Of a stretch of 20,502 nt of DNA, positions 7,122-15,487 are shown in pieces. Under the pieces are notes generated by a model. The model did no database searches and was not told the origin of the DNA. It saw only the letters and a list, made by a program, of their open reading frames with translations. The stretch spans positions 1 to 20,502 of the forward strand of contig JAYMGJ010000081.1 of NCBI GenBank assembly GCA_037178675.1, in the 5' to 3' direction. The position numbers and the translations under genes were made by a program. The stretch's first letter is position 1; each line of letters begins with the position of its first letter. The stretch comes from Scleroderma bovista (taxonomy: Eukaryota > Basidiomycota > Agaricomycetes > Boletales > Sclerodermataceae).

Positions 7122-7152
7122 GTCAAAACGCTCGCTTCGCTCGCGTTTTGAC
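7122..7152 (+). other. Terminal hairpin of the subfamily B unit
   Basis: GTCAAAACGC pairs with GCGTTTTGAC over 10 bp around an 11-base GC-rich loop. It occupies the place of the 1241-1265 hairpin relative to the element end. The two differ in sequence but both have an A-run/T-run stem closed by CGC. Confidence 0.6.
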
Positions 7153-7189
7153 TCCCCACTAACCCTAAGTAAACCTAAACCTAACCTAA

Positions 7190-7690
7190 GGCGCCCGATT
7201 GGCTGGATAAGCATCGGATCTAATGGATCAGAAGCTCCAGAAGCATTTCCTATTAGGTAACGCCTAATTTGGATCTTGCATTGTCCAAGACAATGGTAAG
7301 CTAAACGGTTTATTGTTCATCCTGTACATGATGGGAGTACATCACCGGGAAGTTGGTTCACCTGACGATCGGGTCGCGATCGGCTGAGTGTAGTGCCGCT
7401 CTGCCCCCCACTACGTGGTTCTCGGCATCGGAGACGCTTGCCAGTCTAGTAGCACCGAACCAACGGTAACCAATGGGATAAGTCACTCTTATCAACGCTT
7501 GCGATTCGGACTCCGCTCTAAATCCCTGTCCATGCAATATATAAAGAGACGAAAGAGGCTGATGAGACTTCAAGTCGAAAGAGCCACGCTTCGGTGTTTA
7601 CACTAGAGCGCCCTTCCTCCATCGTCTTTGCTCATCACCTAGCAACCTGGCTACTCGTTGGCACTACCCCGTGTGGTGTACTTCCCCCCT
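7190..7690 (+). repeat. 5'-truncated PLE terminal repeat R4
   Basis: This is homologous to the distal 500 bp or so of R3, starting at the CCCGATTGGCTGGATAAGC block. A telomere-like stretch (7158-7190) sits directly on the truncated 5' end. It keeps the TATA box and hammerhead and ends CTTCCCCCCTAACC. Confidence 0.8.
7547..7627 (+). ncRNA. Hammerhead ribozyme, subfamily A (R4)
   Basis: CTGATGA is at 7559-7565 and GAAA at 7577-7580; stem I uses AGACG (7547-7551) with CGUCU (7623-7627). The stem III hairpin is CGCUU/GAGCG where the R2 copy has GCCUU/AAGGC, a covarying helix. The predicted cut is after U7615. One A is missing from the internal loop of stem I. Confidence 0.72.
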
Positions 7691-7696
7691 AACCTA

Positions 7697-7933
7697 ACCG
7701 AACCAACGGTAACCAATGGGATAAGTCACTCTTATCAACGCTTGCGATTCGGACTCCGCTCTAAATCCCTGTCCATGCAATATATAAAGAGACGAAAAGA
7801 GGCTGATGAGACTTCAAGTCGAAAGAGCCAGCCTTCGGTGTTTACACTAAAGGCCCCTCCCTCCATCGTCTTTTCTCATCACCCAGCAACCTGGCTATCC
7901 GTTGGCACTACCCTGTGTGGTGTACTTCCCCCC
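7697..7933 (+). repeat. 5'-truncated PLE terminal repeat R5
   Basis: This is the distal 235 bp or so of the repeat, starting at ACCGAACCAACGG, with CTAACCTAACC joined to the truncated 5' end. The innermost copy is followed by a short CCTAACCCTAA stretch (7933-7946), where recognisable element sequence stops. Confidence 0.8.
7790..7871 (+). ncRNA. Hammerhead ribozyme, subfamily A (R5)
   Basis: CTGATGA is at 7803-7809 and GAAA at 7821-7824; AGACG (7790-7794) pairs with CGUCU (7867-7871). The cleavage-site dinucleotide is UC (7858-7859) instead of UU, still obeying the UH rule of hammerheads. Confidence 0.72.
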
Positions 7934-7945
7934 TAACCTAACCCT

Positions 7946-8041
7946 AAGGTCCAGAGTTGGACATGGAAATGTCCTAAGACATTGGTGGACCTGACAGAGG
8001 AAGTGGAACAGGAGCAGGAGCGGAACTGAGCCAGAGTTGGA
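7946..8041. repeat. Degenerate G-rich repeat, left of the hAT element
   Basis: The motif CCAGAGTTGGA occurs at 7952 and 8031 in a purine-rich context. It continues in style on the far side of the inserted element (9116 onward), so both sides were one block before insertion. No coding signal is seen. Confidence 0.5.
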
Positions 8042-8049
8042 TGTACCAG

Positions 8050-9107
8050 TAGGGAACTGCGTGGGTATACCCATGGGTACCCAGAGGCCAACCCACACCC
8101 ATACCCACCATGGGTCTGTACCCACCTATGTGGGTATGGGTATGTGTGTGGGTTGGTGGGTAATTCCCGCGGGTTTACCCACTACTGCCACTATCACTAC
8201 AATCTACCATGACAACACCACCACCACCACCATGTTGACCACAGCAATGATTACAATAGTCCCCACCATGATGTCCACAACCATGACTGCCATGCTAATG
8301 ATGATCACCATAGCCACTGCTCACAACCCAGGCCATATCTACAATAACAGCGACCACAAACAAAACTCAAACCACACCATGCTGATATCAGGTCCATTAT
8401 GATGACTAGTACTAGACAACCACCATCACCACTGTTACTGTGCTGACAAGGATGTCAACATCCATTGAACACCAACTACAACCATAGTGCTGACAGTGGC
8501 AATGCCAACTTGAAATAATGACAGTCACAATACTGCCATGACCATAAGGTCAACAGCTATCATCACCACCACCATGCTGATGAAAAATACCTCAATCACA
8601 CATCAGCATATACTGGCAATTGAAATGACACTCATGGGCCAGGCTCACTGTTTTGACTACAACAGCTGTCACCACCCCACTACTACCACCTTCATTTGAT
8701 GCTGAATTCAACAACAGCCACCACCCCCACCACTCATGACAATGGTACTAATAGCCATCACTACTGTAACCATTGCCCATGCCATGGCCTTCCACTACCA
8801 TCACCACTGCCCCAACACCATATTAATAATGTCAAACACTCATACCAACCATCACAATGTCATGTTCAGTGCTATGTATTAGAAATGCACCTTATGAATA
8901 TATGAGTACTGAATTTCTGTACTACTGTTAAATAAATATGCAAAGATTTGAGGAATCTGACAAGCTAAAAGGGGCTATTAGCCCCTGAATACCCACCATG
9001 TGGGTATGGGTATGGGTATGGGTATCCAAAACCTGTACCCACACCCATACCCACCTGTACCCATACCCACAACCCACGGTGGGTACCCATACCCATGACT
9101 TTCCCTA
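8050..9107. mobile_element. Non-autonomous hAT-like DNA element (1,058 bp)
   Basis: TAGGGAA at 8050-8056 and TTCCCTA at 9101-9107 form terminal inverted repeats. They are flanked by identical 8-bp sequences TGTACCAG (8042-8049 and 9108-9115). An 8-bp duplication with TAGGG-type ends is the hallmark of the hAT superfamily. Both ends hold many TGGGTA/TACCCA copies, like the subterminal transposase-binding repeats of hAT elements. The interior (about 8175-8970) is a low-complexity CAC/CCA/ATG-rich sequence with no transposase or credible ORF. Mobilisation would need a transposase from elsewhere. Confidence 0.78.
8970..8986. other. GGGGCTA/TAGCCCC palindrome in the hAT-like element
   Basis: AGGGGCTATTAGCCCCT forms a short, near-perfect inverted repeat just inside the right TGGGTA cluster. 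It could be a remnant of an element end or a binding site. No function can be assigned. Confidence 0.4.
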
Positions 9108-9115
9108 TGTACCAG

Positions 9116-9560
9116 CCGGAGTTGGGCTACGTCGCAGACAAGGCTAAGGGAGTGGCCGGACTGAAACCGGAGTAGCGACTAATGGTAGGTACAGGTCCGA
9201 CATGGAGGAGTTAGACTGCAGATCTGTCTGTAGGAAGACAGGGGTTAGTCCTGAGGCGGAGATGGACGTAGTGACCGGAGTTGAGCTGGAGTGCAGCTAT
9301 GGGGCTGGAGATGGCCGGACTAGATCCGGAGTTGCATCTATGCCTAAGGAGAGGTCAGGCGGGCCAAGGTAAGACCGGAGTTGCGACTGGAAAAGTATGG
9401 ATATGACAGTTGGAGTTAGAGCTCCGCTTGGATGTTGCTGATGAGTCATCGGGCAGTGGATTCTTTTCAGGGTTTTTGGCACAGGTTTTCACATGGGACT
9501 GTGCGCGGGACTGTGCTTCCGAACTGGCTCTAAAATGGTTATGACCGAATGAGTGGTGCA
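9116..9560. repeat. Degenerate CCGGAGTTG repeats
   Basis: The motif (C/A)CCGGAGTTG recurs at irregular spacing (about 9116, 9278, 9327, 9375, with weaker forms near 9170 and 9412) in a region rich in CTGGAG and GGCCGGACT. It looks like a decayed minisatellite or subtelomeric repeat. Nothing coding is supported. Confidence 0.5.
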
Positions 9561-9626
9561 AGACAATTGTCTTGTAAAATTCCTAGTACATTTCACATCT
9601 AGCTTCTGTGTTCCAGGTATCTATTC

Positions 9627-11863
9627 CTACTTGCCCTTCTTCCTGACTATATCGTCCAGCATCCAATGGTCGTGAGCTGCCAAAATAGGCTCCCCATCTC
9701 TCGCACCATCTGGCCTATCTATATCTTTTCTGTTCACATATGGAGGATAACATACCACCTTTATTTTGCCAGCCCAGTCAAAGTCGATGATCATGAATTG
9801 AATCATCATCCCAGCTCCCTTTCTCACCATGAAGTTTACATCGCGGACATCACCATGAACAAAACCATCGCCATGTAATTGGACCAACTGCTTGCGGATT
9901 TCCTCAAAGGCTGACTTGGGGAGGCGGTCCGTCAAGTCATTCAATGGTTTGTAGCCAACGAGCTCATCCATGACCACCATGAACCAACCACCCGCGGTCT
10001 GTTCAAACCCCCGCAACGCGGGTGCGAAACCTAACTGTGCACAGCGCCAATGAGCCTCCCGTGAATATCGTCGGACAAATTTGATGCAGATCGGAACTTC
10101 AGTGCCCGAGTCTTCAACCAGCGTTCCGAAAAAAAGAAGCTTGTGATCGTCCTTGACCCGTTCTCTATAACAGAATGTTTTCTTGCTGCCATCGGCGAGA
10201 GACACGTAACTTGTGGGATATGGGAAAAGCGACGGGTGAGACAGCGTGTTGGAAAGTCCATTGACAGCCAAGACTTCGTAATATTGCTTCAGCGACCGGA
10301 CAGCTTTCCGGAAAGCAGACATGTGGCGTGCTGCGGCGATCTGATTGTCGGTATCAGTAGAATGATAATTGAAGGCCAGCGGTGTCGAAAGAATTTGAAC
10401 TGCAGGACGCAGGTTCCACACAGCACCAGCAAAGACAATGTATGGTCCTGGAGAGAGAGCGGTCTGCTTGTCAGTGAATCGTAAAGAAATCGGAAAACTA
10501 ACCGAAAAGAACCAAGAGAAAACATGGCAGGGGAGACCCCGTGCTTTCAAGCACTTGCGTTCTCGTCCGCTCAAGGTAGTACGCCGCAGCTTGCATGTAT
10601 GGCTCTGAGACAGAGGCTGCTGCCTCGTTTTTGAACTCTGCAATCACGTAGCGATATTCGCCGACGGACAAGTCACCGTCCACCTGGTAATCCTGGGTTC
10701 CTTTCTTCGCGGTAACGCGAAGTCCAATTTCGTAGCTTGCAAGGCTTCACCGCGTTGACCTTGTCCACTCGCTCTTTTTCGTTATCATACACCTCCGACA
10801 TGGCATTTGCAAACTTTCCGATGAAAACATTATCTTCTTCTGTTATCGAGTGAGTCTTGCAGTCGTCCAGGAACTGCCCAAACGCTGGATGTAAAAGCGT
10901 CGCCGGAATAGTCTCTTCGGGATCGCGAGGACGGCCACAGCGTATCTGCGTCGTCGGATTTCGTTGCGACCCACGGAATGACGAAGGATGCGATGAATCA
11001 GAAGGAGCCTTTGAGGGACGACCTTTGAGGAACTCGTTCCGCGCCACTTTAATCGGATCCCCTTCGTCGGTCAGATCCTCTCCTGCGATCACTTGGCCGG
11101 AAGTCGACGGAGGAAGTCTAGTTTTCAGTATCGCTGCGGTCCGGGATTCAGTATGACTCAATGAGGTCAGACGATCACTTACGGTCGGTTTGAACAATTT
11201 CGATAACGACACAATACGTTTGGAGAACAGGGACATCCGCGAAACACTCGAATATGTTTTGTCTGCCGTTGAGGCGCTTGCCCTCATTCATCTTGTCGAG
11301 ATACTCCTCGATGTTATCCTCCAAAATCCTGTACACTTGTATGCAAGCAGTGGGTACATCACGAAGCTCGGCGTGACGCTTTGTGAGCTGCTCTTTGACT
11401 TTCCAGATTGTTTCCTTTGATTGAATTTCCAATGCACTTTCTTGCTCAGTCTCTCCACCTCGAAACCAGTAAAAGATTGTCGGGTATGGTGCATCTGAAT
11501 AACCAGTAATCAATGATAAGAGCAAGCTAGGATTGTGACGGCCATGTACATACCGACAATGATGTGGATATGCGTTTCGGGTTGTGCTGCTGTGAACAGA
11601 TCCGATAGTTTATGCAATGGTTGCAAGGGTCCCCCCAGCTCAGAGAGAACGATATTGCTGAGATTTTCTTCGTAGGGTTCGGCCACGGGTTCACTGGACT
11701 TGTAAAGAGAAAGGCAGGCCGCGTTCATGTCGCGAAAAGTTGGCTGCTCGTTCTTAATGGCTTTTTGCAGGGCTCCGACAGTCATTGATCTTGGAATGTT
11801 GATCTCGAAGATCTCTCTAGCATGCCGAGCACGGACCCAACAGTTGAGTGTGAGTGCTTCCAT
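9627..11863 (-). pseudogene. Crinkler-type gene, two Ubl headers + REase-like + kinase-like, one frameshift
   Basis: Four exons are predicted on the minus strand: 11863-11554, 11494-11183, 11133-10503 and 10447-9627, with GT-AG introns of 59, 49 and 55 nt. Exon 1 (MEALTLNCWVRA..., ending HIHIIV) resembles the ubiquitin-like Crinkler N-terminal domain, and exon 2 encodes a second such domain. Exon 3 holds a REase-like EFKNE motif (10638-10624). Exon 4 holds a kinase-like fold with ICIKF, HGDVRDVN (9857) and DFDW in place of DFG (9785). Such REase-kinase Crinkler effectors act in host nuclei in other eukaryotes; fungal roles are unclear. An apparent extra base near 10746 breaks the frame inside exon 3, and exon phases agree with a one-base surplus. 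It may be a pseudogene or a sequence error. Confidence 0.75.
10743..10748 (-). other. Frameshift site in the Crinkler-type gene
   Basis: Upstream of this point the frame reading ...NEKERVDKVNAV is the family-like one. Downstream the REase-like part (DGDLSV, VIAEFKNE) lies in a different frame, and the first frame stops about 70 bases later. No GT-AG pair of credible length explains the shift. The run of As in GTGAAGCC (minus strand) is the likely place of the extra base. Confidence 0.65.
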
Positions 11864-12035
11864 GTTGTGGCACGGACGAATGAATTCACGCGCCGACTTT
11901 ATGTAGGCCTCAAGGTATGCTCATGTCACGACCACGTGATGGTGCCAGGTGGTGCGACAACGCGCGCGCCACTACCTTCGCCATGTATGATAATGTTCAG
12001 CTTCTGGACCTGTGGCATTTCTCAAGTCTCCCTAA
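11864..12035. other. Intergenic spacer upstream of the Crinkler-type gene
   Basis: These 172 bases lie between the Crinkler-type start codon and the Harbinger element and must hold the gene's promoter. A CACGTG at about 11932 is the only motif I would point to. The transposon has probably separated this promoter from whatever lay beyond it. Confidence 0.4.
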
Positions 12036-12140
12036 GAGCTTGTTCGATAGCGCTCCAATTGCTACCTGGCTTTGATTGTGACTGTTTGAGACACCGGCTT
12101 CGCTTCAAGTCATTCAATCGGAGACTGAATAGAGTCCTTG
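12033..12140 (+). repeat. Left TSD (TAA) and 105-bp TIR of the Harbinger element
   Basis: The TIR is identical to the reverse complement of 15010-15114. It reads partly as an open frame on the transposase strand, but without an ATG. Confidence 0.93.
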
Positions 12141-12265
12141 CTTCAATCGATTCGCGTATGACTCTCCCCATCAATCACTATCTTCACCAGGCTGACGCCT
12201 ATCGTCAGCACATCCATCGCCATCTCTTGTGCCTTCTTGATACACTCCACACTGCATCTACAGTC

Positions 12266-13507
12266 ATGGCACAGGAGACCCAGTCAACTCAACCGCGTGT
12301 CAAGTGGGAGACCATTGAAGTTGACCAGCTTGTTGACTTTCTTTATGACCATCGTTCAGAGGGTGGTGATGGTGGCAATTTCAAGGAAGCTACGTTGAGT
12401 GCTGCAGTAGTGCACCTCAGGCCCTACTACGTTAGTGGCAGGGCAAAGGATCTGAAAAGTGTTAGGAATAGATGGTCACTGGTAAGCGCACACTCCACTG
12501 CCAAATTCTCCATTATACTGATCGGTGACCGACAGCTTAAACAGAAGTATTCAGCGATCTGTGTCTGGCGTAGGAAATCGGGGGTACATTGGGACAATAT
12601 AAGAGGCGCAGACATCCATGGCGATGCATCCACTGCAGTGTTTGACGCTCATGTTGCTAACAAGGTATGTCTTTAACATTGGTTGATAGACTATTCACTG
12701 ATCCTGCTCCAGCTAAACATCGCCATGAAGGACTTCCGGAACTGTGGCTGGAAATATCTGGACAAAATGGAGAAGATCATCCCTGGTGGGGGCGCCACCG
12801 GTGCCAATGCATACCACCCAGGTAGCATTGACATCTCAGTGAGCACACCCAGTGTTGCTGGCGATCAAGATGTCTCCGAGCTCGATGATGGTGAGTCAGA
12901 CCATCTCTTTTCTGTACCAGGATTAACATTGACGTCAGCGTCCATCGCCAACTTTAATATTGACCCATCTCTCATCAATGATGCCGTTGCTTCCACTGCA
13001 ACGGCCATCAATTTTGCCTTACCTTCGACTTCAGCGAATCATCCGCCTACGACTGTGCAGCCCCAATCAACCTCCAACAAACGCACTCTCGAGACCATGT
13101 CTCAGGATGACGCCGACAATTCGCTGCTTTTCTCACAGGCACCAATCTCTACTGTATCAACATCCTCAATGCGTACTACCACCAGCAAGCGTAGCCGTAC
13201 AGGCAATCGGACTGCACCGGGTGGAAAGAAGCATGAAAACTTGAGCGTTGCTATCCATGCCTTTGACTCAACCATCCGTCACTTTGACGACTCCATCACC
13301 ACCAAATTTGTGGACCCCCTCAAGTGTGTCCAAGAGGCGACAACATTGCTCTATCTACACCCGACAATGCCAGCTGACCATCGACGCTTTTTGAGAAAGC
13401 AATTTCCTCGCAACCCTGCATACGCCGCTCAATATCTTTCCCTCCCAGATGACAATGCCATCCGTTGCGAATATGCAGCAGATCTGTATGCAGAAATTGT
13501 TGGTTGA
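12266..13507 (+). CDS. Harbinger-associated Myb/SANT-like DNA-binding protein
   Basis: Exons are 12266-12481, 12536-12664 and 12713-13507, with introns of 54 and 48 nt (donors GTAAGC and GTATGT; acceptors GACAG and TCCAG), giving 379 residues. The N-terminal 110 residues resemble the fungal Myb/SANT-like domain: VKWETIEVDQLVDFLYDHR, then SVRNRWSL, LKQKYSAIC, SGVHWDNIRGADI, and after the second intron FRNCGWKYLDKMEKIIPGG. The rest is Ser/Thr-rich and disordered with a basic patch (TSKRSRTGNR) and a helical C-terminus. In Harbinger elements the Myb-like protein binds transposon ends and brings the transposase into the nucleus. An in-frame ATG at 12158 would add 36 residues; 12266 is preferred because the conserved domain follows closely. 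Confidence 0.87.
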
Positions 13508-13598
13508 TGTTGACACCGCTACGTACTTTGTTGTAAACTCATTTGCCTGTACTTGTAAGTAGCAACAAATGAATGCATTCTGGCCTATGGAAAGAGTA
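13508..13598. other. Spacer between the convergent Harbinger genes
   Basis: These 91 AT-richer bases separate the two stop codons and must hold both 3' ends. No clear polyadenylation signal is seen. Confidence 0.4.
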
Positions 13599-14998
13599 CT
13601 ACAAATGAAGGGCATCAATGCCGTCCAAAATATCTGAACTGTCCGAGTCACCCAGATCCTCTCGACCCAATAGTATTGCCTGGTAGTCGTCCCACATCCG
13701 CTGTGCCATGTCATCACGCATTACACCTGCCTCAACACCTACATTTGCATGATTTTCCTCACCATCACCTGCTGCAAATGGATCTCCCCCTTGATACAAG
13801 TGTTCATCGCCACCAACCTCAACTTCATTGGTATTGTCAGGTGCATTACCGTCAACGGGGGTGTGGATAAGGATAAAATTATGGACAGCAGCGAGGCTGG
13901 CAGGTAGGCGAGACTGAATTTCAAGGCTATACTCCAGGGGTAATTGAAGGACGCGATAACGGCGTTTCAGGACACCAAAAATACGTTCAATAACATTTCG
14001 GGCTGAGGCGTGGCGGAGGTTAAAGAGTTCTTCGCGACTGCGTGGCCTGGAAAGGGTTAGATCACATAGATCAATGTTATATGAAAATACACATACCGTA
14101 CATTCGCCCGACCCCATTCTGCTAGGTGATATCGAACACCCCGGTATGGGACTAGAAGCTGCATGCGGAGTGGGTAGCCTGCGTCTGCTAGCAGGTACTT
14201 TCCAGGTGGAATCCGTAGATCGCTTGATATCGCATCGTCGTAGACACGGGCATCTGCAGCAGAACCCTCCCAGCCTGTGAGGGAATAGGTAAACTTGAGG
14301 TCGAAGTCGCACACAAAGAGTGCATTCTGGGAAAGGAAACCTTTCCGATTGCGGTAGTGCCCACGCACATGGGCTGGGGGGGCGATGGGGATGTGGCTAC
14401 CATCTATTGCCCCGATGGCATTGCAGAAGTATGGCCAAAACTTGGGGTTTTGTTGAATCTTGTCTGGGATAGATTCGCCGGTCGGGAATTGGACATGTTT
14501 CGGATAAAAGGGTGCGCTTGAAAAGATACCGACCATCTTCTTGAAATAACTACTCGGAACGGTTAGATTATATGGCCTTAAAGACATCTTATAAAAGACT
14601 TACCAACAAATGGTAGAATTTGAGCGCTGAAAGCGTTCTCCAACATGCCGTGCAGTGAGGCCCGTAACACATGAATAGAGGAATATGCTAAGTTGCTCTT
14701 CCAAGGTCACGGATCTCGCATCAGTGAATTGCATCGCACGCAGTTCGGCAACCAGCTTTAAAAAGATTTCTTTGGTGACCCCAAGCTCACAGTGGATTCG
14801 TTTGGGATGTCCAGAGAGGAGTTCTAAGACCCATTGATAGCCAGAAAGAGACGACGTATGATAGGGAATCGGTGGGTTTGGGAGGCCAGAAATGATGTCG
14901 AGAATGGACATTAAAAGGATCTGAATGAGTTTGATGGTGCTGATCAGCACTTTTCTGCGGATGTCAGCATGCAAGGGGTTCGTTGGCTCGAGATCCAT
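13599..14998 (-). CDS. PIF/Harbinger DDE transposase (HARBI1-like nuclease)
   Basis: Exons are 14998-14604, 14549-14097 and 14046-13599, with introns of 54 and 50 nt (GTAAGT...TAG and GTATGT...CAG), giving 431 residues. Residues 30-130 include a helical region (VTKEIFLKLVAELRAM, LSIFLYSCVTGLTARHVGERFQRS) typical of the HTH that precedes the nuclease. The DDE_4-type nuclease has GAIDGSH (D181), LADAGYP (D254) and NVIERIFGVLKRRYRVL (E303). It would cut and paste the element at TWA sites. The C-terminal tail is acidic. ATG 14998 is the first usable start; an upstream TTG inside the TIR gives an open frame but is not a credible start. The first intron has two adjacent acceptors 3 bases apart. Confidence 0.92.
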
Positions 14999-15009
14999 AT
15001 CACCTACTC

Positions 15010-15117
15010 CAAGGACTCTATTCAGTCTCCGATTGAATGACTTGAAGCGAAGCCGGTGTCTCAAACAGTCACAATCAAAGCCAGGTAGCAATTGGAGCGC
15101 TATCGAACAAGCTCTAA
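15010..15117 (-). repeat. Right 105-bp TIR and TSD (TAA) of the Harbinger element
   Basis: The transposase start codon (14998) is only 11 bases inside this repeat, so the repeat must contain most of the transposase promoter and leader. Confidence 0.93.
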
Positions 15118-15487
15118 GCCAGACTCTCTTCGTAGAGGAAAATAGATGTTCCTCTATAAGGAGAGTTTGCTTTTATTCGCAAGGTGGTTACAGTCGTTCA
15201 GGAATTCGGACGCATTCCGTTCAGAGGTCGTTCGACAGAACGTGAACTTGTACATAGCTCCAGCCATCGCAAAGCTTTCAACCAGTTCCGCTGAGGAACC
15301 CGGTCGCATACATACATAGAAATTCAAATCCCCTATTGCCTTCGGCAGCAAGCCTGAAATAAGTTTACGAGGCCTCCGATGGTACGAAGAGATGGCAGTT
15401 GGTGATGAATGGCGATTCGGACTATGATAAAGTTGTCATGAGGACGAAAGGATATATCACGAACCTACAGACACACAGATCACTTAA
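15118..15487. other. Gene-free stretch between Harbinger and the membrane protein gene
   Basis: Short open frames on both strands show no family resemblance. This should contain the 3' UTR of the minus-strand membrane protein gene. Nothing else can be supported. Confidence 0.4.

Larger units (their letters stand above)
6942..7158 (+). repeat. 5'-truncated PLE terminal repeat of subfamily B
   Basis: The unit shares no obvious sequence with the subfamily A repeat outside the ribozyme core. It has the same order of parts: TATA-like TATATAAGG (7001), hammerhead (7008-7093), an AAGCTGGCTTTA block also seen in R1 (AAGCTGGATTTA), and a terminal hairpin (7122-7152) ending in CTCCCCACTAACCC. It is the end of a second, diverged element family. 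Telomere-like repeats lie on both sides. Confidence 0.7.
12036..15114. mobile_element. Intact PIF/Harbinger DNA transposon (3,079 bp)
   Basis: The 105-bp terminal inverted repeats 12036-12140 and 15010-15114 are identical by eye, begin GAGCTTGTTCG, and are flanked by TAA (12033-12035 and 15115-15117). A 3-bp TWA duplication is the PIF/Harbinger signature. The element carries both genes expected for the superfamily, a Myb/SANT-like protein on + and a DDE transposase on -, arranged convergently. All exons and splice sites look sound, so it may be autonomous and recently inserted. Confidence 0.93.

Noticed and set aside
1..7946. Regular spacing of repeats as a CRISPR-like array
   Set aside because: Repeats are hundreds of bases long, contain a promoter and ribozyme, and lie in a eukaryotic subtelomere.
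8037..8905. Open frames rich in Thr, His and Met within the hAT-like element
   Set aside because: They come from low-complexity CAC/ATG sequence, have no domain, and lie in several frames.
8060..9100. TGGGTA/TACCCA blocks as interstitial telomeric repeats
   Set aside because: The unit is TGGGTA rather than TTAGGG, occurs in both orientations, and sits at the ends of an element with its own target duplication.
10735..10765. Very short intron to explain the Crinkler frame change
   Set aside because: The only GT...AG spacing that spans the point is about 24 nt, below known fungal intron sizes, and it does not correct the frame.
11822..12265. Upstream extension of the Myb-like frame through the left TIR
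   Set aside because: The extension crosses the transposon boundary into the spacer of the neighbouring gene, so it cannot be coding for the element's protein.
14999..15091. TTG start of the transposase within the TIR
   Set aside because: A non-ATG start is not credible for a fungal nuclear gene; ATG 14998 follows directly.
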